DNA from: Persicitalea jodogahamensis
GTDB lineage: Bacteria; Bacteroidota; Bacteroidia; Cytophagales; Spirosomataceae
Assembly (NCBI RefSeq): GCF_014651615.1
Contig: NZ_BMXF01000002.1
Location: 1,109,629-1,173,628, forward strand
Direction of reading: 5' to 3'
Length of the DNA stretch: 64,000 nucleotides
Shown: positions 52,608-60,218 of the stretch, in pieces
How the letters are laid out: each line of letters starts with the position of its first letter
Numbering within the stretch: position 1 is the first letter of the stretch
Position numbers and translations under genes: made by a program
Notes under the pieces: model-generated
What the model saw: only the letters and a program-made list of their open reading frames with translations
What the model was told of the DNA's origin: nothing
The model's database searches: none

Positions 52608-53398
52608 ACGAGGCTGGCAATAAGCTGATTTTCCGGGTATTTACTATTCTTTGGGTTGTTTTCCTGGGCTGTCGGTCGGCCGAGGCGAAAACAACCTACG
52701 CCGTCATTGTGGGTATTGCCGACTACAAATTTTCCGACTACCGAAGCGGAGATCTTCGCTACGCCGACCACGATGCCCGCCGCTTCGGTGCCTTCCTGCA
52801 AAGTACCGCCGGAGGCAGCGTACCCGCGCAGAATATTGTCCTTCTGAACAACCGGAACGCCACCAAAACCGCGATCGTGCAGGCCATGCGGCTTTTTCGA
52901 AAAGCTACGCCCCAGGATCGCGTAATCTTTTATTTTTCCGGTCACGGTATGAAGGGCGGTTTTTTGCCTTATGATGTAAGCACCAAGCATACCAGTACGA
53001 TCCTCACGCATCGGGAGGTAAAAGCAAGTTTCAAGGAGTCGGCAGCGGCCACCAAACTGTGCATTGCCGATGCCTGTCTGTCAGGTAGCATGACCACCCG
53101 GGAAGCATGGAACGCACCTGCTTCCCGTGAGCCCTCTGACTCCAACGTGGTGCTGATGCTTTCTTCCCGTTCCACGCAGAGTTCGGTGGAGAGTGGCACC
53201 CGGCGGGGCGGCGTGTTCACCTACTTTCTACTTAGCGGCCTGAATGGTAAGGCGGACAATAATCGAAACCATGTCGTCACGATCAAAGAGCTTTACGACT
53301 ACCTCGCTCCCCGGATTCGGCGGGAGACGCCTAACCACCAATCTCCGCTTTTTTACGGGAAATTCTCTGACGATTTGACTATGAGTACACTGCGATAA
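52604..53398 (+). CDS. Exported metacaspase-like (peptidase C14) protein
   Basis: 264 residues. A signal-like hydrophobic N-terminus (about 9-22) ends before AEAKTTYAVIVGIADY, the caspase start. The catalytic dyad is H114 in FSGHGM and C158 in IADACLSG. The YADHDARRFGAFL block is characteristic of bacterial caspase family proteins. The product is therefore probably periplasmic or lipid-anchored. It starts inside the PP2C stop (ATGA). A link between Ser/Thr signalling and a caspase-fold protease is the most distinctive feature of this locus. Activation mechanism and targets are unknown. Confidence 0.92.
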   Translation: MNEAGNKLIFRVFTILWVVFLGCRSAEAKTTYAVIVGIADYKFSDYRSGDLRYADHDARRFGAFLQSTAGGSVPAQNIVLLNNRNATKTAIVQAMRLFRKATPQDRVIFYFSGHGMKGGFLPYDVSTKHTSTILTHREVKASFKESAAATKLCIADACLSGSMTTREAWNAPASREPSDSNVVLMLSSRSTQSSVESGTRRGGVFTYFLLSGLNGKADNNRNHVVTIKELYDYLAPRIRRETPNHQSPLFYGKFSDDLTMSTLR

Positions 53399-53407
53399 TT
53401 ATTTTAT

Positions 53408-53415
53408 TAGTTTTG
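53408..53415 (+). promoter_or_regulatory. TAnnTTTG-type -7 box before the PKD/propeller lipoprotein gene
   Basis: TAGTTTTG lies 43 bp upstream of the start. It overlaps an 8-bp perfect hairpin (53407-53414 with 53419-53426), so it could instead be a weak processing or termination site in a longer operon transcript. Confidence 0.35.
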
Positions 53416-53450
53416 TGAAAAACTAAGGAATCGAGTCACAAAACCACACT

Positions 53451-55457
53451 ATGAAGAAATATTTACATTGTCGGCTTTCTCCTTTGATTTTTTGTCTCTT
53501 CCTGCTCGGGTCACTGGGCTGGTTGCTAAGTTGTAAGTGGGAAGACCCCACACTCAAAAGTTTAAAGACATGCGTATTGCCCACCGCTGCCACCACGGTT
53601 GGCGTAAAGAATACCACGTACACCTACGCCTTGGTAACCTCAGCCCCGGCCGATATCAAGGGTGTGACTTGGAAAGTTCAGCAGGGCAACACGGTTCTGA
53701 AACAAACCGAGCGCAGCGACACTACGGCTTTTAGTCATACTTACGCAGTTTCAGGTACCTATACGGTCAATGCGGAGATAGAAATGGTGTGCGGGGATAA
53801 AAGTACGCTCACTATCACCACTTCCACCACGGTGAAGACCTGCGTCCTGCCGTCAGCAATCACGGTTGTAAGTTCCGTCAATGACACCTATCGTTATAAG
53901 CTCCTTACCTCCGCTCCGGCTGATGTGAAATCCGTTGCCTGGAAGGTAACCAACGGAACTACCGTACTGGCCCAACAGTCGCGCACCGATACCACGGCAT
54001 TCAGTTATGCTTTTACCACTGCCGGAACCTACACCGTAACGGCGGAGATTGAGTCGGTTTGCGGTGACAAGATAACTCAGACCACCAACACTACCTTTGA
54101 TCCCGGTATTTCAGCTTCAGCCCGCTTCACTGCCTGGAAATTGGGTAGCTCCGGCAACGACATCGGGAGAGGCGTGGCCGTCGATGCGGCCAGTAATGTT
54201 TACGTGGTAGGTACCTACACCTCTTCTTTTTCTTTTGGCCCCACGGGAATGGGCGTTGATGGATTCAACGACATTTTTATTGCAAAATACAACAGCAAGG
54301 GGGATGGGTTATGGATACAGCGCATTACAGGTAATGAAACAGAGGAGGTGAAGGACATAGCCATCGACGCCAACGGTGATGTGTATGTGGCAGGCGAGGT
54401 GAGTTCGAACGCGGGGTACTTTGCCAATCCCAACGATGTGCGGCTGGGAGTCATTTCCCGAAAGCCGGTAAAGGGGAAAAGCGACGCCTTTCTGGCAAAA
54501 TACAATCGGGACGGCGAGTTGATATGGTTCAGAAATTACGGAGGGGGCAATCCAGAGTCTGCCACATCTATTGTGTTACACCCGTCTGGAATTTATATGA
54601 CCGGAATCTTCGGTGCGGCTAATACCATCCTTGGATCGGTGACGTTGGCAGGATTGGGGGTAGAAGGTAAGTTCGAGATGTTTCTGGCCAAGCTGAATTA
54701 CAGTGGCGATGTCCTTTGGGCGGTGTCCAGCGGAGGCTTCGAAAGCGACTACGCCAGCAATGTGGCGGTAGATCCCGACGGCAATGTATACATGTTGGGA
54801 AGTTACCAGTCCCCTGGTACTTTTCGCTCTGCCTCGGGGGCCTCAGACAACAAGTCATCGAATGTGACGCCCGATATTTTTATCGCCAAATACGACTCTT
54901 TCGGCAATTTGCAAAGGTTTCACCAAGGTAATTCAGGGACGTTTGTTTATGGTAATGCTTTGGCAATCAACAATGGTGCCCTGTACGCCACCGGAATGGT
55001 GGGCGGTAACAAATACGGATCGACCTCAGTCAATTATCGGGGAGGCGAGGGGGATATCTTCCTGGCTAGGTACAACCTCAATACCCTGGATATGGAATGG
55101 ATACGGACGGCCGGTAGTCCGGGTTTTGATGCAGGAAACAAAATTGTCTTCGACAAAGCGGGCAATATTTACATGGCTGGATTGCTGAGCGACAATTGCC
55201 AGTTTGGAAGTACCACTATCCGCTCGGCCGGCGACACCGATGGATTTTTGGCGCAGTACGACCCCAACGGCAACTTCCGGTTTGCCAAAGCGATTGGCAG
55301 TACTTCGGAAGATGGTTTTAATTCCCTTGCAATGAATAGCACCGGTACACTTATCTTTATGGTTGGTTATTCTGCCGGGAGTATAAATTTGAACGGGACC
55401 ACCACATTGCCCGCAATGGGTGGTTTGGATGTTTTGATTACCAGGTACCCTGATTAA
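53451..55457 (+). CDS. Lipoprotein with two PKD-like domains and a seven-repeat propeller
   Basis: 668 residues. The lipobox is LLSC, Cys 28. Two tandem copies of a PKD-like domain (about 39-128 and 129-217) share KTCVLP, TSAPAD, the DTTAFS block and GTYTV, so they arose by duplication. About residues 225-668 are repeats of the SBBP type (xDxxGNVYVxG): at least seven can be counted (AASNVYVVG, ANGDVYVAG, PSGIYMTG, PDGNVYMLG, NNGALYATG, KAGNIYMAG, STGTLIFMVG), enough for a seven-bladed propeller. It is a surface or periplasmic binding protein in type, with no catalytic motif seen. It lies between metacaspase and kinase genes. Confidence 0.88.
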   Translation: MKKYLHCRLSPLIFCLFLLGSLGWLLSCKWEDPTLKSLKTCVLPTAATTVGVKNTTYTYALVTSAPADIKGVTWKVQQGNTVLKQTERSDTTAFSHTYAVSGTYTVNAEIEMVCGDKSTLTITTSTTVKTCVLPSAITVVSSVNDTYRYKLLTSAPADVKSVAWKVTNGTTVLAQQSRTDTTAFSYAFTTAGTYTVTAEIESVCGDKITQTTNTTFDPGISASARFTAWKLGSSGNDIGRGVAVDAASNVYVVGTYTSSFSFGPTGMGVDGFNDIFIAKYNSKGDGLWIQRITGNETEEVKDIAIDANGDVYVAGEVSSNAGYFANPNDVRLGVISRKPVKGKSDAFLAKYNRDGELIWFRNYGGGNPESATSIVLHPSGIYMTGIFGAANTILGSVTLAGLGVEGKFEMFLAKLNYSGDVLWAVSSGGFESDYASNVAVDPDGNVYMLGSYQSPGTFRSASGASDNKSSNVTPDIFIAKYDSFGNLQRFHQGNSGTFVYGNALAINNGALYATGMVGGNKYGSTSVNYRGGEGDIFLARYNLNTLDMEWIRTAGSPGFDAGNKIVFDKAGNIYMAGLLSDNCQFGSTTIRSAGDTDGFLAQYDPNGNFRFAKAIGSTSEDGFNSLAMNSTGTLIFMVGYSAGSINLNGTTTLPAMGGLDVLITRYPD

Positions 55458-55470
55458 CTAGAAAATTGCC

Positions 55471-57132
55471 ATGACCCCCTCATTCACCACCTATTCCGAC
55501 TTCCGCCAGCGTTATCCGATCCAGTTCGGAGACGATGCCTTGTGGCTGGGCAGCGGAACGTATGGCAAGGTGATCAAAGTGGAAGACCAGGTAGAAACTG
55601 AATGGGTGGCCGTCAAAATAAGTGAGTGCAGGCATGGCGATGCCCGATCCCTGAAAGATGAGGTCGAACTGGCCCGAAAAGTACCCCGCCACGCCAACAT
55701 TGCCCGCTACGATAATTGCTACCGCCTCCAGACTGAAATGGGGACGAGCGATTTTGCCATCATGAAATATTACGCCGATGGCAATCTGGCTGATCTCCTG
55801 AAATCCCATTCCCTGAGTGATATTGAACTGAGAGAACTGGTGCGGGGGATTCTGGAAGGCCTGAAATTGCTGCATCGGCACCGCATCGTTCATCGGGATT
55901 TTAAACCCGCCAACATCCTCATTTCGCGCGACAACCGGGGACGATTGGTTCCTAAAATCGCCGATTTTGGCCTGAGTAAGTTTGTCGCGGAAGACGAGGT
56001 GAATAGTTCCGACTTCGATCTGAGCGATGGACGCGGAACCCCCGCTTACAAGGCCCCCGAACAAATCACAGGCGGTACCGTCAGCTTCAACCTGGACCTC
56101 TGGGCATTTGGCGTGATTCTGTACGAAATGGTCACCGGTGAGAAGCCTTTTAGTGCGGGCAGCCAGGCGAGCGAACCCACCCAGCGCCGCGAAATGGAAA
56201 ATAAAATTGCCCTGGTTCAACTCCCTGACCGCCTGAACACCATTGCAGAGCCTTTTCAAAGCATGATCAGGCGTTGTTTGGTGAAGGATATTCATAAAAG
56301 GGCACGCAGGCCGGATGAGCTGCTCACTTTGCTGGAAAATCCAACTTCGCCAGTCTTTGCCACAAAACCAGCGCCTGTTTTATCGCATTTTCTTGAGTCC
56401 TCAGAAGACTCCACGGACGTATTCATCCCGGCGACTACGGTATCTTCCCCCAGTCAGTTCCGGGAAAATACCACTGCTCAAAAAAGCGCCCAGGTACCTG
56501 GGCGGAATGGCATGGCGGTTCGGGCATGGCCACCCCTGGCGCTTGGGGTAGTTGTGCTATTGATCGGATCATACGTATGGTCGAATCGGTTGACCGGTAT
56601 AAACCCTGAAACAGACCAAACCCAGACCAAGGCTGCACAAGGACTGCCAAGCCAGAATTATCCGGAGGAAACGGGAACTCCACCATCCGCTTCAGTACAG
56701 CAGGCAGCGTTCATGGATAAGCCTGGCCAGACAGCAAATGACCGGGCGAAACCAGTAACTACCCCTACCAAAAAAGGGGAGGACAAACTACCAAAACCAG
56801 CTGATGAAACAGTCGACAAGACTATCCTCAAAAAACAGCAGGTACAGCAGGAATATGATGAACTGATAGAAAAAGGCAATGCCGCGATCAGTTCCAGCAA
56901 CGATAAAAACGCCGCGATGGGCTTTTTCAGGAAAGCCAATCAGCTGGCGGCAACGAATTCGCTCGATACCGGCAAGGGGACTGCTAGTTATACCCAATAT
57001 CTGGAGAAAGGCAACCGGATTTTCGAAAATAATGGTTTTGTAGGCGCAATGGCCTGGTATAAGGTCGCACAGTCGCTTCGGCCCACTGATGAGGTCAGCC
57101 GGAAAATCAAAGATTGTGAAATTAACCAATAG
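55471..57132 (+). CDS. Hanks-type Ser/Thr protein kinase with one membrane segment
   Basis: 553 residues. The cytosolic kinase domain (about 20-290) has the glycine loop G27-S-G29-x-x-G32, Lys 49 in VAVK, Glu 64, catalytic HRD at 141-143 with Asn 148, D165-F-G167 and APE at 195-197; all key residues are present. A low-complexity linker follows, then one TM helix (about 353-370), and a periplasmic tail (about 371-553) with a helical repeat region similar in type to the next gene product. The layout matches PknB-like sensor kinases with a repeat domain in place of PASTA. It sits 13 bp after the propeller lipoprotein gene and 6 bp before the TPR gene. Confidence 0.95.
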   Translation: MTPSFTTYSDFRQRYPIQFGDDALWLGSGTYGKVIKVEDQVETEWVAVKISECRHGDARSLKDEVELARKVPRHANIARYDNCYRLQTEMGTSDFAIMKYYADGNLADLLKSHSLSDIELRELVRGILEGLKLLHRHRIVHRDFKPANILISRDNRGRLVPKIADFGLSKFVAEDEVNSSDFDLSDGRGTPAYKAPEQITGGTVSFNLDLWAFGVILYEMVTGEKPFSAGSQASEPTQRREMENKIALVQLPDRLNTIAEPFQSMIRRCLVKDIHKRARRPDELLTLLENPTSPVFATKPAPVLSHFLESSEDSTDVFIPATTVSSPSQFRENTTAQKSAQVPGRNGMAVRAWPPLALGVVVLLIGSYVWSNRLTGINPETDQTQTKAAQGLPSQNYPEETGTPPSASVQQAAFMDKPGQTANDRAKPVTTPTKKGEDKLPKPADETVDKTILKKQQVQQEYDELIEKGNAAISSSNDKNAAMGFFRKANQLAATNSLDTGKGTASYTQYLEKGNRIFENNGFVGAMAWYKVAQSLRPTDEVSRKIKDCEINQ

Positions 57133-57138
57133 TGGTCA

Positions 57139-58185
57139 ATGCGAAGAATTATTCTACTTACACTCATTACTTCTTTTATCTCCATCACCGGCTTTGCGGG
57201 AACAGCCGCATTAAGTCTTCCGGACCTAGAAGAACAGAATCTTGCTCAGGGAGTAGATGAGGAGTATGAGCGCTACAAGAAACGCGGCGATGATTATTTC
57301 GATCAGGGAGATTATCTAAATGCCCTTCGGCAGTATCGAAATTGCCTTGAAGTACCCAATTTTGAGAAAGATCCTTACGCTTTGGGCAGGATTGAATTGT
57401 GTCAGCAACTTATAAAACTGCGTGAACTTGCCACTAAGTCCTTAAATCAGGGCAACGGGGAGGAGGCGGTCGTCTCTTTTGAAAAAATACTGGCTGAAAA
57501 TCCCAAAGACTCGATTACGAAAGTGAATCTCACCGATTACTGGACGCGGGAAGCCACCAAGTTTTATAGTCAGCAAGACTATGAAGCCGCCAAAGAACGG
57601 TACCAAAAAGCATTAAAATATGCCGCGAAGCCAGATCTGATTCAGGTCCAGATTCAAAACAGCGATGCGTTTATCAAATTTCGCAATGAACAAGCTGGAA
57701 AGCAGGCTGCGAATGAAAGTCCCGCCACACCGGACACGGAATTGAAAGAGGAAACACTGGACCAAATCACAATTTCATCTGCCAAACCCGAACCGGTTAA
57801 ATTCATCAAACCAAAACGCCGCCTTGGGGCCAAGTTACTGGCAGCGGCCGTGGGCGTCGGGGCAGGAGCCTATGCCTACTCACTCAACAACAACTACCAA
57901 ACCAAACTCGATGAGGTTAACCGCATTGGGAAAGCCGTTGACTCTGACGGAGACAATGTCATTCTTTTGCCCGCTGAATTCAACCAATGGCAAACGGCTT
58001 ACAAAGCCACAACCGACGCGAAAAACGACCGTTCCAAGTTCATGACAGCGCTGGGTGTAGCGGGCGCGGCGGCGATCACCGAGATTATTCTGTTTGCCCT
58101 TCCCAAAACCAGCAAACCAACCGGAATCAGCCTGGGCTCTGCTACGCAAAGTTCCGGTCTGGCTGTACGCTATATTTTTAAATAA
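57139..58185 (+). CDS. TPR-containing membrane protein, partner of the kinase by position
   Basis: 348 residues. A signal peptide (about 1-20) is followed by helical TPR-like repeats with YERYKKRGDDYFDQGDYLNALRQY and, later, WTREATKFYSQQDYEAAKERYQKALKYA. A linker leads to two hydrophobic segments (about 233-250 and 295-315). The repeats resemble the tail of the kinase encoded 6 bp upstream, so the two may bind each other or the same ligand. No enzymatic motif was seen. It ends the plus-strand run; the next genes are convergent. Confidence 0.82.
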   Translation: MRRIILLTLITSFISITGFAGTAALSLPDLEEQNLAQGVDEEYERYKKRGDDYFDQGDYLNALRQYRNCLEVPNFEKDPYALGRIELCQQLIKLRELATKSLNQGNGEEAVVSFEKILAENPKDSITKVNLTDYWTREATKFYSQQDYEAAKERYQKALKYAAKPDLIQVQIQNSDAFIKFRNEQAGKQAANESPATPDTELKEETLDQITISSAKPEPVKFIKPKRRLGAKLLAAAVGVGAGAYAYSLNNNYQTKLDEVNRIGKAVDSDGDNVILLPAEFNQWQTAYKATTDAKNDRSKFMTALGVAGAAAITEIILFALPKTSKPTGISLGSATQSSGLAVRYIFK

Positions 58186-58229
58186 GCGCCAGGGTCTGAA
58201 TGAAATGACTTCAACTCGGGGTTTAGTTG

Positions 58230-58811
58230 TCATTTAAAGCCCTCCTTCAGTAGCTTTTCGGCTCTTTTCTGATAGGCATGGTCAGGATTTTTAGCGATTC
58301 CGATTAGTAAACCCTTCGCTTCCTTTTTCTTCCCCTCGTGCATATACGCCAGTGCCACGTACCACTCGGCTTTCTGACGGGCATCTTCCGAATTGGCGTT
58401 TTTGGTAATGTTTTGGAGCGAATCAAAGGGCATGGATTTGTACCGCACATCGGTCATTTCCTGTTCTGCCAATTCCCTGAGTTGTGAACTCCCCGATTCC
58501 TGATTGTATTGCCAGGCCAGCCATCCCGCCCCGAGCATAACGGCCACTGAAGCTGCCAGCCCCCAATTCTGCACCTTTCCCAGCGTCCTGACAATGGTAG
58601 TCTTCGGTGTGATTTGGGTGCGTTTTCGGGCGTCAAGTATGCGCTTTTCAATGGCGAGTGCCCGCAATCCCAGACGAATTTTCTGTTGCACTTCCACTTC
58701 TGTTCTCAATTCGGTATTTTCTTTTAACTCGCTTTCAAAAGCCAACCTTTCGGGACCCGAAAGCGCATTTTGCAGGTAGGCTTCTACCCTGTCAAATTGT
58801 TCGTGATTCAT
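58230..58811 (-). CDS. Anti-sigma-like membrane protein with helical tail
   Basis: 193 residues. The N-terminus MNHEQFDRVEAYLQNALSGP and the following helical ELxxNxEL segment match the N-terminal domain of Bacteroidota anti-sigma proteins without a zinc site. One membrane helix is at about 83-102. The C-terminal periplasmic part has a TPR-like helix pair (AEWYVALAYMHEGKKKEAKGLL). Its start overlaps the sigma gene stop (TGATG), so the pair is co-translated. It probably holds the sigma factor at the membrane. Direct proof of anti-sigma activity is absent. Confidence 0.78.
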   Translation of the reverse strand: MNHEQFDRVEAYLQNALSGPERLAFESELKENTELRTEVEVQQKIRLGLRALAIEKRILDARKRTQITPKTTIVRTLGKVQNWGLAASVAVMLGAGWLAWQYNQESGSSQLRELAEQEMTDVRYKSMPFDSLQNITKNANSEDARQKAEWYVALAYMHEGKKKEAKGLLIGIAKNPDHAYQKRAEKLLKEGFK

Positions 58812-59389
58812 CAGTTCCGGGGGGCTTGTTTTAACACCAACTGCTTCAATTTCTCGGTGCAGTCGTACCTTTTCTGTTTGGTCGAAGACTCCTTCATTCC
58901 CAGCTTTTTGGCGATTTCCTTTAATGACAGTTCATCGCAATAAAACATCTCGATGAGTCGGCGGCAATCCGCTTTTAATTGATCCAGGGCCGCACGTACC
59001 TGCGCGATAGTTTCGGCACGTTCAAGGTCTTTCTGCAAATCCACATCATTCACTGGATCATAAGCATCGGGCATGATCGCCCGCTTTTTCAATCGGCTCG
59101 ATGCCAGTTCGTTGAGCCAAACTTTTTTGCAGTAGTCGAATACCACGGTAGTGATTTTGGTGTTTTCCCTGAATTCATATTTTCCCGTTTCAAGATTCAG
59201 AAGAAAATTCAACAGGCCTTTATGAAACGCATCTTCGGCGTCCATTTCCGTGCCGCTGTTCCGCTCGACCCAGTACCGGAACGAATGGGATAGCTCGCCA
59301 TACAGGTAGTCATACGCCCAGCCCTGCCGCTTTTTGAGGGCCTCGTAAAGTTCGGATTGGGAGAGGGGGGAAGTCTTTCTGGTGGTCAT
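58811..59389 (-). CDS. ECF-type RNA polymerase sigma factor
   Basis: 192 residues. Region 2 includes the AEDAFHKGLLNFLLNLETGKYEFRE and the segment TKITTVVFDYCKKVW; region 4 is LPx-like QLKADCRRLIEMFYCDELSLKEIAKKLGMKESSTKQKRYDC. This matches sigma-70 family ECF sigma factors of Bacteroidota. It is the first gene of a two-gene operon with the anti-sigma-like protein. It faces the kinase run convergently, which raises the possibility that it transcribes part of that locus, but no test is possible here. Confidence 0.92.
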   Translation of the reverse strand: MTTRKTSPLSQSELYEALKKRQGWAYDYLYGELSHSFRYWVERNSGTEMDAEDAFHKGLLNFLLNLETGKYEFRENTKITTVVFDYCKKVWLNELASSRLKKRAIMPDAYDPVNDVDLQKDLERAETIAQVRAALDQLKADCRRLIEMFYCDELSLKEIAKKLGMKESSTKQKRYDCTEKLKQLVLKQAPRN

Positions 59390-59727
59390 GAAATTGAAAC
59401 ATTCACGTATCTATCAACTCAGGCAGCAAAAGGTAAGTGGTAAAAACGTTATCCGAAGAGACCAGACCTTCCAAGTAAGGCATTTTTATAGATTGTCGAA
59501 ATAATGAAACCATAAAGACACAAACATACCGATTCAAAAGCAGGTCTGTGGTGAACCCGGAGTCGGTCCGTGGCGGCTGATTTGCTTTCCAAAAAAAAGT
59601 AAGACAAACTAGGTAAAAATTTGATTCTAAGAGCCTTTTACGAATAAAAAAATGGATCGGAAGTGTCAGAATTAAACGAGAGAAGACGTTTCTAGTAATT
59701 TGAGATTCGGTTTCCAAGATTAAAACT
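59390..59727. other. 338-bp intergenic region between divergent transcripts
   Basis: It separates the sigma factor gene (minus) from the molybdenum hydroxylase genes (plus). A TATGTTTG (59521-59528, minus strand) fits the -7 consensus for the sigma gene with a leader of about 125 bp. The rest is A/T-rich toward the right. No coding signal or strong hairpin was seen. Confidence 0.4.
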
Positions 59728-60195
59728 ATGATAAAAGACGTCACCTTACAAGTGAATGGACAGACGCGTACAGTCCGGGTCGATCCTGCTACGCCGCTGC
59801 TTTACGTGCTGCGCAACCAGCTTGAATTGAACGGGCCGAAATACGGCTGCGGCATCGAGGTCTGTGGCTCATGCATGGTGCTGATGGATGGCCAGGCGAT
59901 GCCAAGCTGCCGGATACCGGTAGAAGAAATGACGGGCCGCGAAATAGTAACGTTGGAAGGTTTGACTCATTCGAACGGCACTTTACATCCGGTACAAAGT
60001 GCTTTTGTGGAAGAACAGGCAGCCCAATGCGGCTACTGCCTCAACGGCATGGTGATCGCGGCGGTGGCATTGCTGAAAAACAATAAGAAACCCGATGAGG
60101 CTGCAATTCGGGAAGGTATGGACCGGAACTTATGCCGGTGCGGTACCCACACCCGTATGATCAAAGCTATCCAACGGGCAGCTGATGCCTCCTGA
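59728..60195 (+). CDS. [2Fe-2S] subunit of isoquinoline 1-oxidoreductase-like enzyme
   Basis: 155 residues. The plant-type ferredoxin cluster ligands are C41, C46, C49 and C61; the second cluster ligands are C101, C104, C136 and C138. This is the small subunit (IorA/CoxS type) of xanthine-oxidase-family molybdenum hydroxylases. The protein has no signal peptide of its own. The large subunit gene follows after 23 bp and has a Tat signal, so the complex is probably exported folded. The substrate of the complex is unknown; the family oxidises N-heterocycles or aldehydes. Confidence 0.93.
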   Translation: MIKDVTLQVNGQTRTVRVDPATPLLYVLRNQLELNGPKYGCGIEVCGSCMVLMDGQAMPSCRIPVEEMTGREIVTLEGLTHSNGTLHPVQSAFVEEQAAQCGYCLNGMVIAAVALLKNNKKPDEAAIREGMDRNLCRCGTHTRMIKAIQRAADAS

Positions 60196-60218
60196 ACCCC
60201 GACCATCAAAAGAGTAGT

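Noticed and set aside
48067-58185. Calling the kinase/metacaspase run an anti-phage system outright
   Set aside because: No phage, integrase or known defence gene is adjacent, and the same gene families also serve development and envelope stress; only a hypothesis is justified.
59403-59744. 113-codon minus-strand frame in the gap before the molybdenum hydroxylase
   Set aside because: Starts inside the [2Fe-2S] gene, has an unlikely composition and no family match.
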